From: Phenylobacterium sp.
Lineage (GTDB): Bacteria; Pseudomonadota; Alphaproteobacteria; Caulobacterales; Caulobacteraceae
Reading direction: 5' to 3'
Assembly: GCF_016124325.1 (NCBI RefSeq)
Contig: NZ_WGNY01000010.1
Location: 1 to 64,000 of the forward strand
DNA length: 64,000 nucleotides
In this document: piece after piece, positions 17,490 to 26,563 of the stretch
Layout of the letters: each line of letters opens with the position of its first letter
Numbering within the stretch: position 1 is the stretch's first letter
Translations under genes and position numbers: made by a program
Notes under the pieces: generated by a model
The model's database searches: none
What the model saw: only the letters and a program-made list of their open reading frames with translations
Told to the model about the DNA's origin: nothing

Positions 17490-18928
17490 CGCAGGCCCTC
17501 CAGGCCGAGTTCGAAGTCGGATTTCGGCTGGTACTTCGGATCGCCGCGGTCGTAGGCCACGCCGCCGTCGATCCACACCCGCTGGGCGCGGGCGTAGATG
17601 GAGAACGGGTCGGCGTCCCACAGCGTCACGTCGGCCCGCTTGCCGGGCTCCAGCGAGCCGGTCTGGTCGGCGATGCCCAGGGCCTTGGCGGGGTTGGCGG
17701 TGATCCAGCGGATCGCCTGCGCCTCGGTGATCGAAAGCCCGGCCGCGCGCCCGGCGGCCAGCGCCTCGGCGGCCTCCTGGTTGAGCCGCTGGATCAGGTC
17801 GGGGTCGTCCGACTTGATGATCGCGCAGGCCCCGGCGGCCTCCACCAGCGGCACGTTGGCGGGGATCGCGTCGTACTGCTCGAGCTTGCCGCCCCACCAG
17901 TTGGTCCAGGTGGCCGTGCAGATGTCGTTGGCGGCCAGCAGGTCGGCGATCTTGTAGGACTCCACGGCGTGGTGGAACGCGGTGATCCGGTAGCCGAACT
18001 CCTTGGAGATATCGATCATCTGGGCCATCTCGTCGGCCCGGTAGCAGTGGTTCTCCACCAGGATTTCGCCCTTCAGCACGCCCACCAGGGTGTCGAGCTG
18101 GAGGTCGCGCTTGGGCGGGTCGGCCTTCTCGCCCTTGGCGACCTTGGCGTAGTAGGCGTCCCACTTGCGCATGTAGTCGGCGGCGTTGATCCAGGCGGCG
18201 CGATAGCCGGCCACATTGCCCATCCGGGTGGAGGGCGAGCGGTTGCGGCTGCCGTAGACCCGCTTGGGGTTCTCGCCGCAGGCCATCTTCAGCGTGTAGG
18301 GGGCGTCGGGGAACTTCATGTCCTGGACGGTGCGCGCCGGCACGTTGCGCAGGGTGACGCCGCGACCGCCGAACAGGTTGGCCGAGCCGGGCAGCACCAG
18401 AATGGTCGTCACCCCGCCGGCGCGGGCGAGGTTGAAGTCGGGGTCCTGCGGCCACACCGAGTGCTCGGCCCAGACCTGGGCGGTGTTGGGATCGGTGGCC
18501 TCGTTGCCGTCGGAGTGGGCGGCCACCTCGGGGGCGGCATAGACGCCCAGGTGGCTGTGGGTGTCGATCAGGCCGGGGGTGACCCACTTGCCGCGGGCGT
18601 CGACCACCTCGTAGCCGGCGGGCGGCGCGAGGCCGGCGGCGACGGCCTCGACCTTGCCGTCCTTGATCAGCACCGTGCCGTTGTCGACCTGCGACCCCGT
18701 GCCGGTGAACACCGTGGCCCCGACGATCGCCGTCGGGCGGCCGGGCAGGGGCCTGTAGGTGCTGGGGAAGGGGTTCTTCGCCGCTTCGGGGTCGAGGCCC
18801 TTCGGCAGCTCGGCTGACGCCGTTGCGGCGGGCACCGGACTCGACGCGGCCTTGGTGGCGGTGGTCGCGCAGGCGGCGAGGCCCGCGCTGGCGAGGACCG
18901 CGCAGGCGGCCCTGATGGCATGATGCAA
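17486..18928 (-). CDS. Amidohydrolase-family lipoprotein (HxH-containing partner)
   Basis: This 480-residue amidohydrolase carries the metal-binding His124-Ser-His126 (VTPGLIDTHSHLG) and later conserved His (ENHCYRADE, AFHHAVES) and Asp (IIKSDDPDL) positions. The end has the family signature WITANPAKALGIADQTGSLE, then PGKRADVTLWDADPF. The N-terminus reads as a lipoprotein signal with lipobox LAAC, Cys20. I chose TTG 18928 because it places this signal at the start; the frame is open to an ATG at 19027, which would bury the signal. It is the first gene of a coupled pair with 16140-17489. A periplasmic peptidase or hydrolase activity is likely but the substrate is unknown. Confidence 0.85.
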   Translation of the reverse strand: MHHAIRAACAVLASAGLAACATTATKAASSPVPAATASAELPKGLDPEAAKNPFPSTYRPLPGRPTAIVGATVFTGTGSQVDNGTVLIKDGKVEAVAAGLAPPAGYEVVDARGKWVTPGLIDTHSHLGVYAAPEVAAHSDGNEATDPNTAQVWAEHSVWPQDPDFNLARAGGVTTILVLPGSANLFGGRGVTLRNVPARTVQDMKFPDAPYTLKMACGENPKRVYGSRNRSPSTRMGNVAGYRAAWINAADYMRKWDAYYAKVAKGEKADPPKRDLQLDTLVGVLKGEILVENHCYRADEMAQMIDISKEFGYRITAFHHAVESYKIADLLAANDICTATWTNWWGGKLEQYDAIPANVPLVEAAGACAIIKSDDPDLIQRLNQEAAEALAAGRAAGLSITEAQAIRWITANPAKALGIADQTGSLEPGKRADVTLWDADPFSIYARAQRVWIDGGVAYDRGDPKYQPKSDFELGLEGLR

Positions 18929-19070
18929 TGGACTAGCCCCAATCAGATGCCATGGATGGGAGCGGCGCGCGGCGCGCAAGTCAAGCGGCTGCGGTTCGGC
19001 CGCGCCTTGACTTTCCGCCCCCTCCATGCGCCCTTCCGCGCCTCGTAAATCACCCCGAATTTTGTTGAAA

Positions 19071-20849
19071 ATGCACGCCTACCGCACGCACACCTGCGGC
19101 GCGCTCCGCGCCGCCGACACCGGACAGACGGTCCGCCTCTCGGGCTGGGTCCACAGGAAGCGCGACCACGGCGGCCTGATCTTCATCGACCTGCGCGACC
19201 ACTATGGTCTGACTCAGCTGGTCTTCGCCCCGTCGACGCCCGGCTTCGGCGTCGTCGAGCACCTGCGGGCCGAAAGCGTGATCCGCGTGGACGGCGAAGT
19301 GGTGGCCCGTTCGGCCGAGACCGTGATCCCCAACCTGCCCACCGGCGAGGTCGAGATCAGCGTCAAGACGGTGGCGGTGCTGTCGGAAGCCAGCGAACTG
19401 CCGCTGCCGGTCTTCGGCGAGCCCGACTATCCCGAGGACATCCGCCTCAAGAACCGCCACCTCGACCTGCGCCGCGAGACCCTGCACCGCAACATCGTGC
19501 TGCGCTCGAAGGTGATCCAGTCGATCCGCAACCGGATGATCGCCCAGGGCTTCCTGGAATTCCAGACGCCGATCCTGACGGCCAGCTCGCCCGAGGGCGC
19601 GCGCGACTTCCTGGTGCCGTCGCGGCTGCATCCGGGCGAGTTCTACGCGCTGCCGCAGGCGCCGCAGCAGTTCAAACAGCTGCTGATGGTCTCGGGCTTC
19701 GACCGCTACTTCCAGATCGCGCCCTGCTTCCGCGACGAGGACCTGCGCGCCGACCGCAGCCTGGAGTTCTACCAACTCGACGTGGAGATGAGCTTCGTCA
19801 CCCAGGAGGACGTCTTCGCGGCCATCGAGCCGGTGATGCACGGCGTCTTCGAGGAGTTCGCCGAAGGCAAGCCGGTGACGCCGTACCCGTTCCCGCGCAT
19901 TCCCTACCGCGAGTGCATGGCCAAGTACGGCACCGACAAGCCCGACCTGCGCAACCCGCTGGTGATGCAGGACGTGTCGGAGCATTTCCGCGGCGGCGGC
20001 TTCGGCCTCTTCGCCCGCATCCTGGAGGACGCCAAGAACGCCGTGTGGGCGATCCCGGCGCCGAAGGGCGGCAGCCGCGCGTTCTGCGACCGGATGAACT
20101 CGTGGGCGCAGGGCGAGGGCCAGCCGGGCCTGGGCTACATCTTCTGGAGCGACGACCAGGGCGGCTGGGGCGGCCCGATCGCCAAGAACGTCGGGGCCGA
20201 GCGCACCGACGCGATCATGGGTCAACTGGGCCTGGGGCAGGGCGACGCCGCCTTCTTCGTGGCCGGCGATCCCAAGGTGTTCGCCAAGTTCGCCGGGAAC
20301 GCCCGCACCAAGGTGGGGACCGACCTGAAGCTGGTGGACGAGGACCGCTTCGAGTTCTGCTGGATCGTCGACTTCCCGATGTTCGAGCTGAACGAGGAGA
20401 CGAACCACGTCGACTTCAGCCACAATCCGTTCTCGATGCCGCAGGGCGAGCTGGAAGCGCTGAACACCAAGGACCCGCTGGACGTCCTGGCCTACCAGTA
20501 CGACATCGTCTGCAACGGTTACGAGCTGTGCTCGGGCGCGATCCGGAACCACCTGCCGGAGATCATGCTGCGGGCCTTCGAGATCGCCGGCTACGGTCCG
20601 AACGTGGTCGAGGAGCAGTTCGGCGGCATGCTGAACGCCTTCCGCCATGGCGCGCCGCCGCACGGCGGCCTCGCGCCCGGCATCGACCGGATCGTCATGC
20701 TGCTGGCGGGCCAGACGGCCATCCGCGAGGTCATCGCCTTCCCGCTGAACCAGCAGGGGCAGGACCTGATGATGAACGCGCCCTCGGAAGTCTCGGACAA
20801 GCAGCTGAAAGAGCTTCACATCCGGCTGGCGCCGCCGATCAAGGTCTGA
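19071..20849 (+). CDS. aspS: Aspartyl-tRNA synthetase (probably non-discriminating Asp/Asn type)
   Basis: This 592-residue class II synthetase charges tRNA-Asp. Visible are the OB-fold anticodon domain ([20 protein letters not shown]), motif 2 ([18 protein letters not shown]), the bacterial insertion domain ([18 protein letters not shown]) and motif 3 ([15 protein letters not shown]). In the anticodon domain His33 replaces the Leu found in E. coli. A His there marks non-discriminating enzymes such as that of Pseudomonas aeruginosa, which also make Asp-tRNA-Asn for GatCAB. I chose ATG 19071 for family length; the open frame begins at 19026. The gene is divergent from the amidohydrolase pair. 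Confidence 0.97.
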   Translation: MHAYRTHTCGALRAADTGQTVRLSGWVHRKRDHGGLIFIDLRDHYGLTQLVFAPSTPGFGVVEHLRAESVIRVDGEVVARSAETVIPNLPTGEVEISVKTVAVLSEASELPLPVFGEPDYPEDIRLKNRHLDLRRETLHRNIVLRSKVIQSIRNRMIAQGFLEFQTPILTASSPEGARDFLVPSRLHPGEFYALPQAPQQFKQLLMVSGFDRYFQIAPCFRDEDLRADRSLEFYQLDVEMSFVTQEDVFAAIEPVMHGVFEEFAEGKPVTPYPFPRIPYRECMAKYGTDKPDLRNPLVMQDVSEHFRGGGFGLFARILEDAKNAVWAIPAPKGGSRAFCDRMNSWAQGEGQPGLGYIFWSDDQGGWGGPIAKNVGAERTDAIMGQLGLGQGDAAFFVAGDPKVFAKFAGNARTKVGTDLKLVDEDRFEFCWIVDFPMFELNEETNHVDFSHNPFSMPQGELEALNTKDPLDVLAYQYDIVCNGYELCSGAIRNHLPEIMLRAFEIAGYGPNVVEEQFGGMLNAFRHGAPPHGGLAPGIDRIVMLLAGQTAIREVIAFPLNQQGQDLMMNAPSEVSDKQLKELHIRLAPPIKV

Positions 20850-20920
20850 CGCCGAGCCGGCTGGAGCGCATCAGGCGAAGGCGTGCGTGGTCAGGCGAAC
20901 GCAGCCGGCCTCACCGCACC

Positions 20921-21934
20921 CTAGCGAGGCGTGGCGCGGATGGCCGGAGCGGCAGGGGCGGCAGGCGCCGCGGGAACCGCCGGGACCGCGGGCACGACGC
21001 GCACGATGGGGCGTGTATCCTCGCGGCGATAGATGAACCGCACGCCGTTGCACCCGCGGCCTGTCAGGCCCACGGGCAGGCGCGTGCGGCTGTCGGCGCA
21101 GGCGTCGTCGATCTGATCCTGGCTGAGGCCGCGCGCCCGCGAAAGGTCGGCCCCGTGCAGGGAGGCGCGGGTCAGGTCGGCGTCGCGGAAGTCGGCGCCG
21201 TCGAAGACGCTGCCGCTCAGGTTGGCGCCCGTCAGGTCGGCCGAACGGAACGAGGCGTGGTCGAAGACGCCGGACGAGAGCACCGCGCCCTGGAGGCCGG
21301 CGTCGCGGAAGCTGGCGCTGGTGGCCACGGCCTTCGAGAAGTTTGTGGCCTCCAGCTCGGCGGAGTTCAGCACGGCGTTGACGAGCCGCGCGCCGACAAA
21401 ATTGGCGCCCTGGGCCTCGACATCGCTGAGCGTGGCCCTGGTCAGGTTGGCCGACGTGAAGCTGACGCCGCGCAACTCGGCCGAGCGAAGGACGGCCTCG
21501 ACCAGGATCGCCCGGGTGAAATTGGCGCCGATGGCCTCGATGTCCGAAAGGTCGGCCGCCGTCAGGTTGGCCGAGGGGAAGGCCACGCCGTTCGCCTCGG
21601 TCGAGCGCATCCGCGCGGCGGTGAGGTTGGCGCGCGAGAAGTTGGCGCCGGTCATGGCGGAATCCGACAGATCCGCCTTGGAGAGATCGGCCCCCGCGAA
21701 GACCGAGGCGTGGAACTTGGCGTCGCGCAGGTTCGCGCCCACCAGCACGGCCCGGGAGAAGTTCGCCCCGATGATCCGGGCGCCCGACAGGTTGCGTCCC
21801 GACAGCTCGCAGCCCACGCAGGACCCGCCGAAGGAATTCTGCCGCGGAATCTCCTTGTCGCCGGCAAGGGCGGCGCCGGCGACCGGCAGGGCCACGAGCA
21901 TCGTGGCCAGAAGGAGGGGCAGTCGGTGGGTCAA
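20921..21934 (-). CDS. Exported pentapeptide-repeat protein
   Basis: This 337-residue protein has a signal peptide (residues 1-24, ending ALA). Pentapeptide repeats of the A(D/N)Lxx type then run from about residue 40 to 265 (GANFSRAVLVGANLRDAKF, GADLSKADLSDSAMTG, SANLTAADLSDIEAIGANF and so on), which fold into a right-handed quadrilateral beta helix. A Cys pair (SCVGCELSG) near residue 40 precedes the helix, and a third Cys pair lies after it (DDACAD, GRGCNG). The C-terminus is a short Pro/Ala/Val-rich tail. Predicted periplasmic; function unknown. It is convergent with aspS. Confidence 0.85.
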   Translation of the reverse strand: MTHRLPLLLATMLVALPVAGAALAGDKEIPRQNSFGGSCVGCELSGRNLSGARIIGANFSRAVLVGANLRDAKFHASVFAGADLSKADLSDSAMTGANFSRANLTAARMRSTEANGVAFPSANLTAADLSDIEAIGANFTRAILVEAVLRSAELRGVSFTSANLTRATLSDVEAQGANFVGARLVNAVLNSAELEATNFSKAVATSASFRDAGLQGAVLSSGVFDHASFRSADLTGANLSGSVFDGADFRDADLTRASLHGADLSRARGLSQDQIDDACADSRTRLPVGLTGRGCNGVRFIYRREDTRPIVRVVPAVPAVPAAPAAPAAPAIRATPR

Positions 21935-22019
21935 GCGGCGGAAATCCTTGCAGTCGGTATGTCACCTCTGCCTGCATCGACCCCCTGGCGCCACTTAAAT
22001 CGCGGTAACTTCGAGGGGT

Positions 22020-24476
22020 TTAGCTCGCCTGATCCTCGGACCGACGGCCCGCCCGCGCGCCGCAGGTCTCGCAGATCAGCGACTGGCCCTTGCGCACCAC
22101 TGCGATGTCGCCGCAGGCCGCGCAGACGCCCGCCGAACCCAGGGCCGCCGGCCCGGCCGGGCGGCTGGCCGTGGGCAGGAACACGAGATTGTCGGGCGCG
22201 GCCCCGCGGGCGAAGCCGCGGGAGATGAAGTGCGAGACCGGCTGCGGTTCGTCCGCGTCGGCGTTGTCGGCCTTGCCGCGGCCCAGGCCGTCGGCGTTGA
22301 GCGCCGCGGAGTCGGCGCTCGCCAGGTCGTCCCGCCCCAGATAGCTCACGCCCAGCTCGCGGAAGATGTAGTCGAGGATGGAGGTGGCCGACTTCACCGT
22401 GTCGTTGCCGGTGACCGGGCCGGCCGGCTCGAAGCGGGTGAAGACGAAGGCGTCGACGAACTCCTCCAGCGGCACGCCGTACTGCAGGCCGATCGAGATC
22501 GCGATCGCGAAGTTGTTCATCAGCGAGCGGAAGGCGGCGCCTTCCTTGTGCATGTCGATGAAGATCTCGCCCAGCTCGCCGTCGTCGTATTCGCCGGTGT
22601 GGATGTAGACCTTGTGGCCACCCACGCTGGCCTTCTGGATGTAGCCCTTGCGCCGGTCGGGCAGCTTGCGGCGCATCCGGTCGCGTTCGACGATCCGCTC
22701 GACGATGCGTTCCTGCGGCGGCTCGGCCGGCGCGGCCTCGGCGGCCGGGGCCGGCGCGCGAGCGGGCAGTTCGGCGGTGGGCGGGATGTCCAGCGACAGG
22801 ACGGCCGGCGGCGGATCGCGCCGGACCCGCAGGGCGACGCAGCTCTCGGCGAGCAGCGCCTGGACGGCGGCGAGGCCGCGGTCCCAGGGCAGGCGCGCCT
22901 CCAGCACCGGCGGGATGTCCAGCACGGGCGCCAGCGCCTCCAGCATGGCGCGCCGGGCGTCCAGGGCCACTTCCGCGGCCGGGCGGAACGCGGCCTCGCG
23001 GTCGGGCGCGACGACCCCCGCGCCGGTCAGGCTGTCGCGCCCCAGGGCGTGGGCCTCGGCCGCGGCGATCGCGTCGGGCGAGAAGCCCGCCAGGGCCAGG
23101 ACGTCCAGGGTCGGGTCGGCAAGCTGTTCGGCCGTGGCTCCCAGCACGTCGCGCAGGAAGCCTTCGCCGACGATGCGCGGGGCGAACGCCTCGGCGAGTC
23201 GGCGAACGAACGGCAGTTCGGCCTCGGCCGCCTCGATCTCCAGGCTGGTGAAGCCCCGGGCTTCCAGCGCCGCCGTGTCCACGCCGGGCGCGCCGGCCAG
23301 GCTGCGATGGCCCAGCAGGGCGGTGGTCGCGGCGTCGGCCTCGTCGCCGAGGCCCAGGCGGGCGGCCTGGCTCAGCGCGCGCACGACCACGCCGTCGGCG
23401 GTCTCGGCGAGGGTGACGGGGCCGTTCCAGGGCGCGGCGTCGAGGCGCGCGCCGAGGCGCAGCGCGAGTTCGGGATCGTCCACGAGACCCAGGCGCAGGT
23501 CGGGGCCGATCGGCGCGGCCGCCTCCTTGGCCGCCTCGAACAGCCGGCGCGCCGCCAGCCGCCCGGCGTCGCTGTCGTAGTCGAGGCCCTGGGCCGCCAG
23601 CCAGTCGGCCAGTCCGCCCAGCGCCAGGCGCATCGGGCCCTCGGCCTCGGCGGCCAGGGCCGTGGCCGCCACCATCACCGCGGCGGCGAAGCCCGTCGAG
23701 TCGAACCCCGTGGCGTCGAAAAACGCCATCAGCTCGATCCCGGCGGTCGGCAGGGCCGGGCCCTCGGCGATGGCGCCGGCCGCATCGGCGTCGGGGGCGG
23801 CGATGATCCGCCCGGTTGTCCAGGCCGCCGTCGCCAGGGCCGAGCCGGCGTCGCCGACAGCCACCATGGCGGTGGCCGGGGCCGGCGGCGGCGGGGCGCA
23901 GAGCCATTCGGCCTCGCCGGCGCTGGCCAGGGCGATGGCCTCTAGGATGGTGGCGTCGGTTGCGCCGGCTGCGCGGGCGGCCTCGGCGGCGCGCGCCAGG
24001 CTGGTGTTGCGGGCCGGGTCGGCGCAGGCCTCGGGGCCGCCCTCGCAGCGGAGCACCGCATCCATCACGGCCTGCAGCCGCGCCGAGAGCCGACCGGCCG
24101 CCGCCTGGGCGGCCTCGCGGCCGCGGTGCGCCGCCGTCATCCGCTCCAGCGCCGCCGCGCCCGGTTCCAGCAACCGCAACGGCGCGCCGCCGGGCGACAG
24201 GGCGATCGTGCCCAGCAGCATCGCCTCGGTGATCGCCTCGCGGAACCGCGTGCGGGTCTTCAGGTCCTTGGTCAGGCCCTTGGCCTGGGCCTTGCCGGCC
24301 AGGCTGTAGGCGTACTGCAGGATCGCGTTGGCGAGGTCGGTCCGCCCATCGGCCCAGTCCACCCAAGCTTCGACGCGGGCGTTGGTGAAATGGGCCGGCG
24401 CCTCGACCTCGGCGAGTCCGCCGCCCAGCTCCAGGGTGCGTCCCTCGATTCCCGCGCGCGACGTTTCGCTGGCCAT
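22020..24476 (-). CDS. NrdJ-derived protein: decayed class II RNR barrel with intact C-terminal TSCPD/zinc-ribbon domain
   Basis: This 818-residue protein ends like the B12-dependent ribonucleotide reductase Nrd[20 protein letters not shown], then [39 protein letters not shown] and [16 protein letters not shown] are followed by a zinc ribbon, CAACG...CETCG. The first 600 residues are much more diverged but still show NrdJ-like landmarks in order: VEAWVDW (about 35), [18 protein letters not shown] (about 150), TTGRIIAAP (about 250), LDYDSDAGR (about 330). The region before these landmarks is missing. The active-site Cys motifs I know from NrdJ (NPCSEY, FDCANPCG) are not visible. I infer a catalytically dead paralogue. 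AAGGGAG lies six bases before ATG 24476. Confidence 0.8.
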   Translation of the reverse strand: MASETSRAGIEGRTLELGGGLAEVEAPAHFTNARVEAWVDWADGRTDLANAILQYAYSLAGKAQAKGLTKDLKTRTRFREAITEAMLLGTIALSPGGAPLRLLEPGAAALERMTAAHRGREAAQAAAGRLSARLQAVMDAVLRCEGGPEACADPARNTSLARAAEAARAAGATDATILEAIALASAGEAEWLCAPPPPAPATAMVAVGDAGSALATAAWTTGRIIAAPDADAAGAIAEGPALPTAGIELMAFFDATGFDSTGFAAAVMVAATALAAEAEGPMRLALGGLADWLAAQGLDYDSDAGRLAARRLFEAAKEAAAPIGPDLRLGLVDDPELALRLGARLDAAPWNGPVTLAETADGVVVRALSQAARLGLGDEADAATTALLGHRSLAGAPGVDTAALEARGFTSLEIEAAEAELPFVRRLAEAFAPRIVGEGFLRDVLGATAEQLADPTLDVLALAGFSPDAIAAAEAHALGRDSLTGAGVVAPDREAAFRPAAEVALDARRAMLEALAPVLDIPPVLEARLPWDRGLAAVQALLAESCVALRVRRDPPPAVLSLDIPPTAELPARAPAPAAEAAPAEPPQERIVERIVERDRMRRKLPDRRKGYIQKASVGGHKVYIHTGEYDDGELGEIFIDMHKEGAAFRSLMNNFAIAISIGLQYGVPLEEFVDAFVFTRFEPAGPVTGNDTVKSATSILDYIFRELGVSYLGRDDLASADSAALNADGLGRGKADNADADEPQPVSHFISRGFARGAAPDNLVFLPTASRPAGPAALGSAGVCAACGDIAVVRKGQSLICETCGARAGRRSEDQAS

Positions 24477-24522
24477 GGCGACTCCCTTGCGCCTCAGCCT
24501 AGGCGCCGCCGATGGGGGGCGG

Positions 24523-24566
24523 CAATAGATGTTGGGGCAGGAAGGGGTTTCATCCCCAACATATTG
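24523..24566. promoter_or_regulatory. Inverted repeat in divergent promoter region, possible NrdR-type sites
   Basis: ATGTTGGGG (24529-24537) is perfectly inverted as CCCCAACAT (24554-24562). The outer bases CAAT and ATTG extend the pairing with a two-base bulge. The right arm contains CAACATATTG (24557-24566), one base from the CAATATATTG core of NrdR boxes. The left arm has CAATAGATGTTG, centred about 33 bp away, close to three helical turns, which is how paired NrdR boxes are spaced. It lies between the divergent NrdJ-like gene and the NDUFA12 gene. NrdR binding is an inference; an RNA hairpin is the other reading. Confidence 0.35.
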
Positions 24567-24653
24567 CAGGCGAAAAGCCGCGCTCCGGGCGCTGGACGCT
24601 CCGGGGGCGCCCGCCTATAGTCCGCGCGCATCGCGGACCGGAAGAGCTCGAAA

Positions 24654-25058
24654 TTGTCGCTTCTGAAGACGATCTTCACCTGGTGGAACGGGGCCACCAC
24701 AGGCATCTACTTCACCACCTGGCGGCGTGGCCGTTTCGTGGGCCAGGACGAGCTCGGCAACCGCTACTATGAGGCTCGCGACGACCGCGACAGCTACGAC
24801 AAGGGCCGCAAGCGCCGCTGGGTCATCTACAAGGGCTACGCCGACGCCTCGAAGGTGACGCCCGACTGGCACGGCTGGCTGCGCTACACCTTCGACGAAC
24901 CGCCGACCTCGACGCCCCTGCTGCGCCGGGCCTGGGAGAAGGACCACCTCCCCAACCTCACCGGCACCATCTACGCCCGTCGCCCCCAGGGCGCGATCTC
25001 GCGCGGCGGCGATCGTCAGCGCGCCACGGGCGACTACGAGGCCTGGACCCCGGAATAG
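24654..25058 (+). CDS. NDUFA12-family complex I accessory subunit
   Basis: This 134-residue homologue of mitochondrial NDUFA12 (B17.2) is an accessory subunit or assembly protein of NADH:ubiquinone oxidoreductase found in alphaproteobacteria. Diagnostic stretches are TTWRRGRFVGQDELGNRYYE, RRWVIYKGYADASKVTPDWH, GWLRYTFDEPP and LPNLTGTIYARRPQG. The only plausible start is TTG 24654, preceded by GGAAGAG; there is no internal Met in the conserved part. The DUF2155 gene follows after two bases, so the two are likely co-transcribed. The NrdJ-like gene is divergent. Confidence 0.93.
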   Translation: MSLLKTIFTWWNGATTGIYFTTWRRGRFVGQDELGNRYYEARDDRDSYDKGRKRRWVIYKGYADASKVTPDWHGWLRYTFDEPPTSTPLLRRAWEKDHLPNLTGTIYARRPQGAISRGGDRQRATGDYEAWTPE

Positions 25059-25060
25059 CC

Positions 25061-25945
25061 GTGGGTCGCCGCCTTCCGCGACAGGTCACACTGTCCCGTC
25101 TGCTGGCGGGCGCCGCGCTCGGCGTCCTGGCGGCCGGGGTCGTCGCGGCCCAGCCCGCGCCCAAGCTCACGCCGCCGCCGCCGCTCAAGACCGCCGTGCC
25201 GGAGGAAGCGCCGCCCGCGACCGCGACCCCGACCCTGAAGACCCCCGAGCTGCCGCCCGAACCCGAGCAGCCCGACATGGCCGCCGTGCCGGCGGAAGAC
25301 ATCACGCCGGCGGCGACGCCCAGCAATCTCAAGGTCGCCCAACCGGCCGAGCCGATGCGGCGCAACCGCTACGACATCGCCGTGCTGCAGGCGCTCGACA
25401 AGGTGACGGCCGAGACGCTGCGTTTCGAGGCGCCGGTCGGCAAGCCGGTGCGCTGGAAGGGCCTCATCTTCACGGTCAGCGCCTGCGAGCGTTCGGCGCC
25501 GGACGAGGCCGTGGAGGACTCGATCGTCTACGTCACCATCGACGCCCAGCCCCGACCGCAGCCCGGCCGGCCCACGCCCGCGCCGCACCAGGCCTTCAAG
25601 GGCTGGATCTTCGCCTCTTCGCCCAGCCTGAACCCGGTGGAGAACACCTCCTACGACGCCTGGGCGATCAGCTGCAGGGCGAGCAACCCGGCGCTGCAGC
25701 CGTCGGCCGCGCCCATGCGTCCGCCGCCCGCCGCCGCGCCGCCCGCCGCCACGCCCGTCGCGGCCGCTGAGACGAGCCCCAAGCCCTCGGCCACGCCGCC
25801 CGCCAAGGCTGCGTCCGCGCCGCTGCCCAAGGTCGTCGCCCCGACGCCGGCCGCCGCGCCGCCCTTGTCGGCCCCCGTCGCGCCCACGGCCCCGGCGGCG
25901 CCCGCGCCCAAGGCCGCGGCGGAATCGCCTCCGCTCAGCCCGTAG
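25061..25945 (+). CDS. DUF2155 domain exported protein with long Pro/Ala tail
   Basis: This 294-residue protein has a signal peptide (to about residue 30, VVAAQ) and a Pro-rich linker. The DUF2155 domain covers about residues 98-205 ([67 protein letters not shown]), with two Cys likely to form a disulfide. The last 90 residues are Pro/Ala-rich and lie entirely antisense to the tail of aat: the genes overlap by 295 bases. GTG 25061 is the start, two bases after the NDUFA12 stop. DUF2155 often sits next to NDUFA12 in alphaproteobacteria. The function is unknown. Confidence 0.85.
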   Translation: MGRRLPRQVTLSRLLAGAALGVLAAGVVAAQPAPKLTPPPPLKTAVPEEAPPATATPTLKTPELPPEPEQPDMAAVPAEDITPAATPSNLKVAQPAEPMRRNRYDIAVLQALDKVTAETLRFEAPVGKPVRWKGLIFTVSACERSAPDEAVEDSIVYVTIDAQPRPQPGRPTPAPHQAFKGWIFASSPSLNPVENTSYDAWAISCRASNPALQPSAAPMRPPPAAAPPAATPVAAAETSPKPSATPPAKAASAPLPKVVAPTPAAAPPLSAPVAPTAPAAPAPKAAAESPPLSP

Positions 25946-26532
25946 AAGTCGGCCTCGGTCGCCAGGGCGCGCTCCAGCCGGCGGTGATAGTCGGCCCGAC
26001 TGATCTCGGCCGCGCCGAACTGGGCCAGGTGCTCGGTCATGAACTGGGCGTCCAGCAGGCTGAATCGCCCGGCGATCAGCCGCGCGACCAGGTGGACCAG
26101 AGCCACCTTCGAGGCGTCGCGCGCCCGCGAGAACATGCTCTCGCCGAAGAACGCGCCGCGCAGCGAGACGCCATAGAGCCCGCCGACGAGCTGGCTGCCG
26201 CGCCAGCACTCCACGCTGTGGGCGTGGCCCATCCGGAAAAGCTGGAGGTAGAGCTGTTCGATCGGGCGGTTGATCCAGGTCTCGGTCCGGCCCGGGCCCG
26301 AGGCGGCGCAGGCCAGCACCACCTCGTGGAACGCGGTGTCCACCCGCACCTCGAACGGATCGGCCCGCACGGTGCGCGCCAGCCGGCGCGGGACGTGGAA
26401 GGCCTCCAGCGGGATCACGCCCCGCCGCTCGGGATCGATGAGGAAGACGCGGGCGTCCTCCCGCGCGTCCGCCATCGGGAACACCCCGCGGGCGTAGCAG
26501 TCGAGCAGGTCGCGCGCGTCGAAGGCCGCCAT
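25651..26532 (-). CDS. aat: Leucyl/phenylalanyl-tRNA-protein transferase with Ala/Gly-rich tail
   Basis: This enzyme adds Leu or Phe from aminoacyl-tRNA to proteins with N-terminal Arg or Lys, marking them for ClpAP (N-degron pathway). Family segments are [105 protein letters not shown] and [16 protein letters not shown]. The conserved enzyme ends near residue 199 (EADFYGLSG). The frame then continues for about 90 Ala/Gly-rich residues, all antisense to the DUF2155 gene tail. I infer that this extension results from loss of an original stop. The start ATG 26532 fits the family. Confidence 0.92.
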   Translation of the reverse strand: MAAFDARDLLDCYARGVFPMADAREDARVFLIDPERRGVIPLEAFHVPRRLARTVRADPFEVRVDTAFHEVVLACAASGPGRTETWINRPIEQLYLQLFRMGHAHSVECWRGSQLVGGLYGVSLRGAFFGESMFSRARDASKVALVHLVARLIAGRFSLLDAQFMTEHLAQFGAAEISRADYHRRLERALATEADFYGLSGGDSAAALGAGAAGAVGATGADKGGAAAGVGATTLGSGADAALAGGVAEGLGLVSAAATGVAAGGAAAGGGRMGAADGCSAGLLALQLIAQAS

Positions 26533-26563
26533 GCGGTGATCTACGCCGCGGCCCCCGCTGGGC

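Noticed and set aside
16140..18587. Single minus-strand fusion of the two amidohydrolases
   Set aside because: The upstream part of this frame is out of frame with the first amidohydrolase. The real organisation is two genes with an ATGA overlap.
20854..20910. Inverted repeat GAGCCGGCTG / CAGCCGGC after aspS as a terminator
   Set aside because: The arms are about 40 bases apart with a bulge and no T-run; too weak to call.
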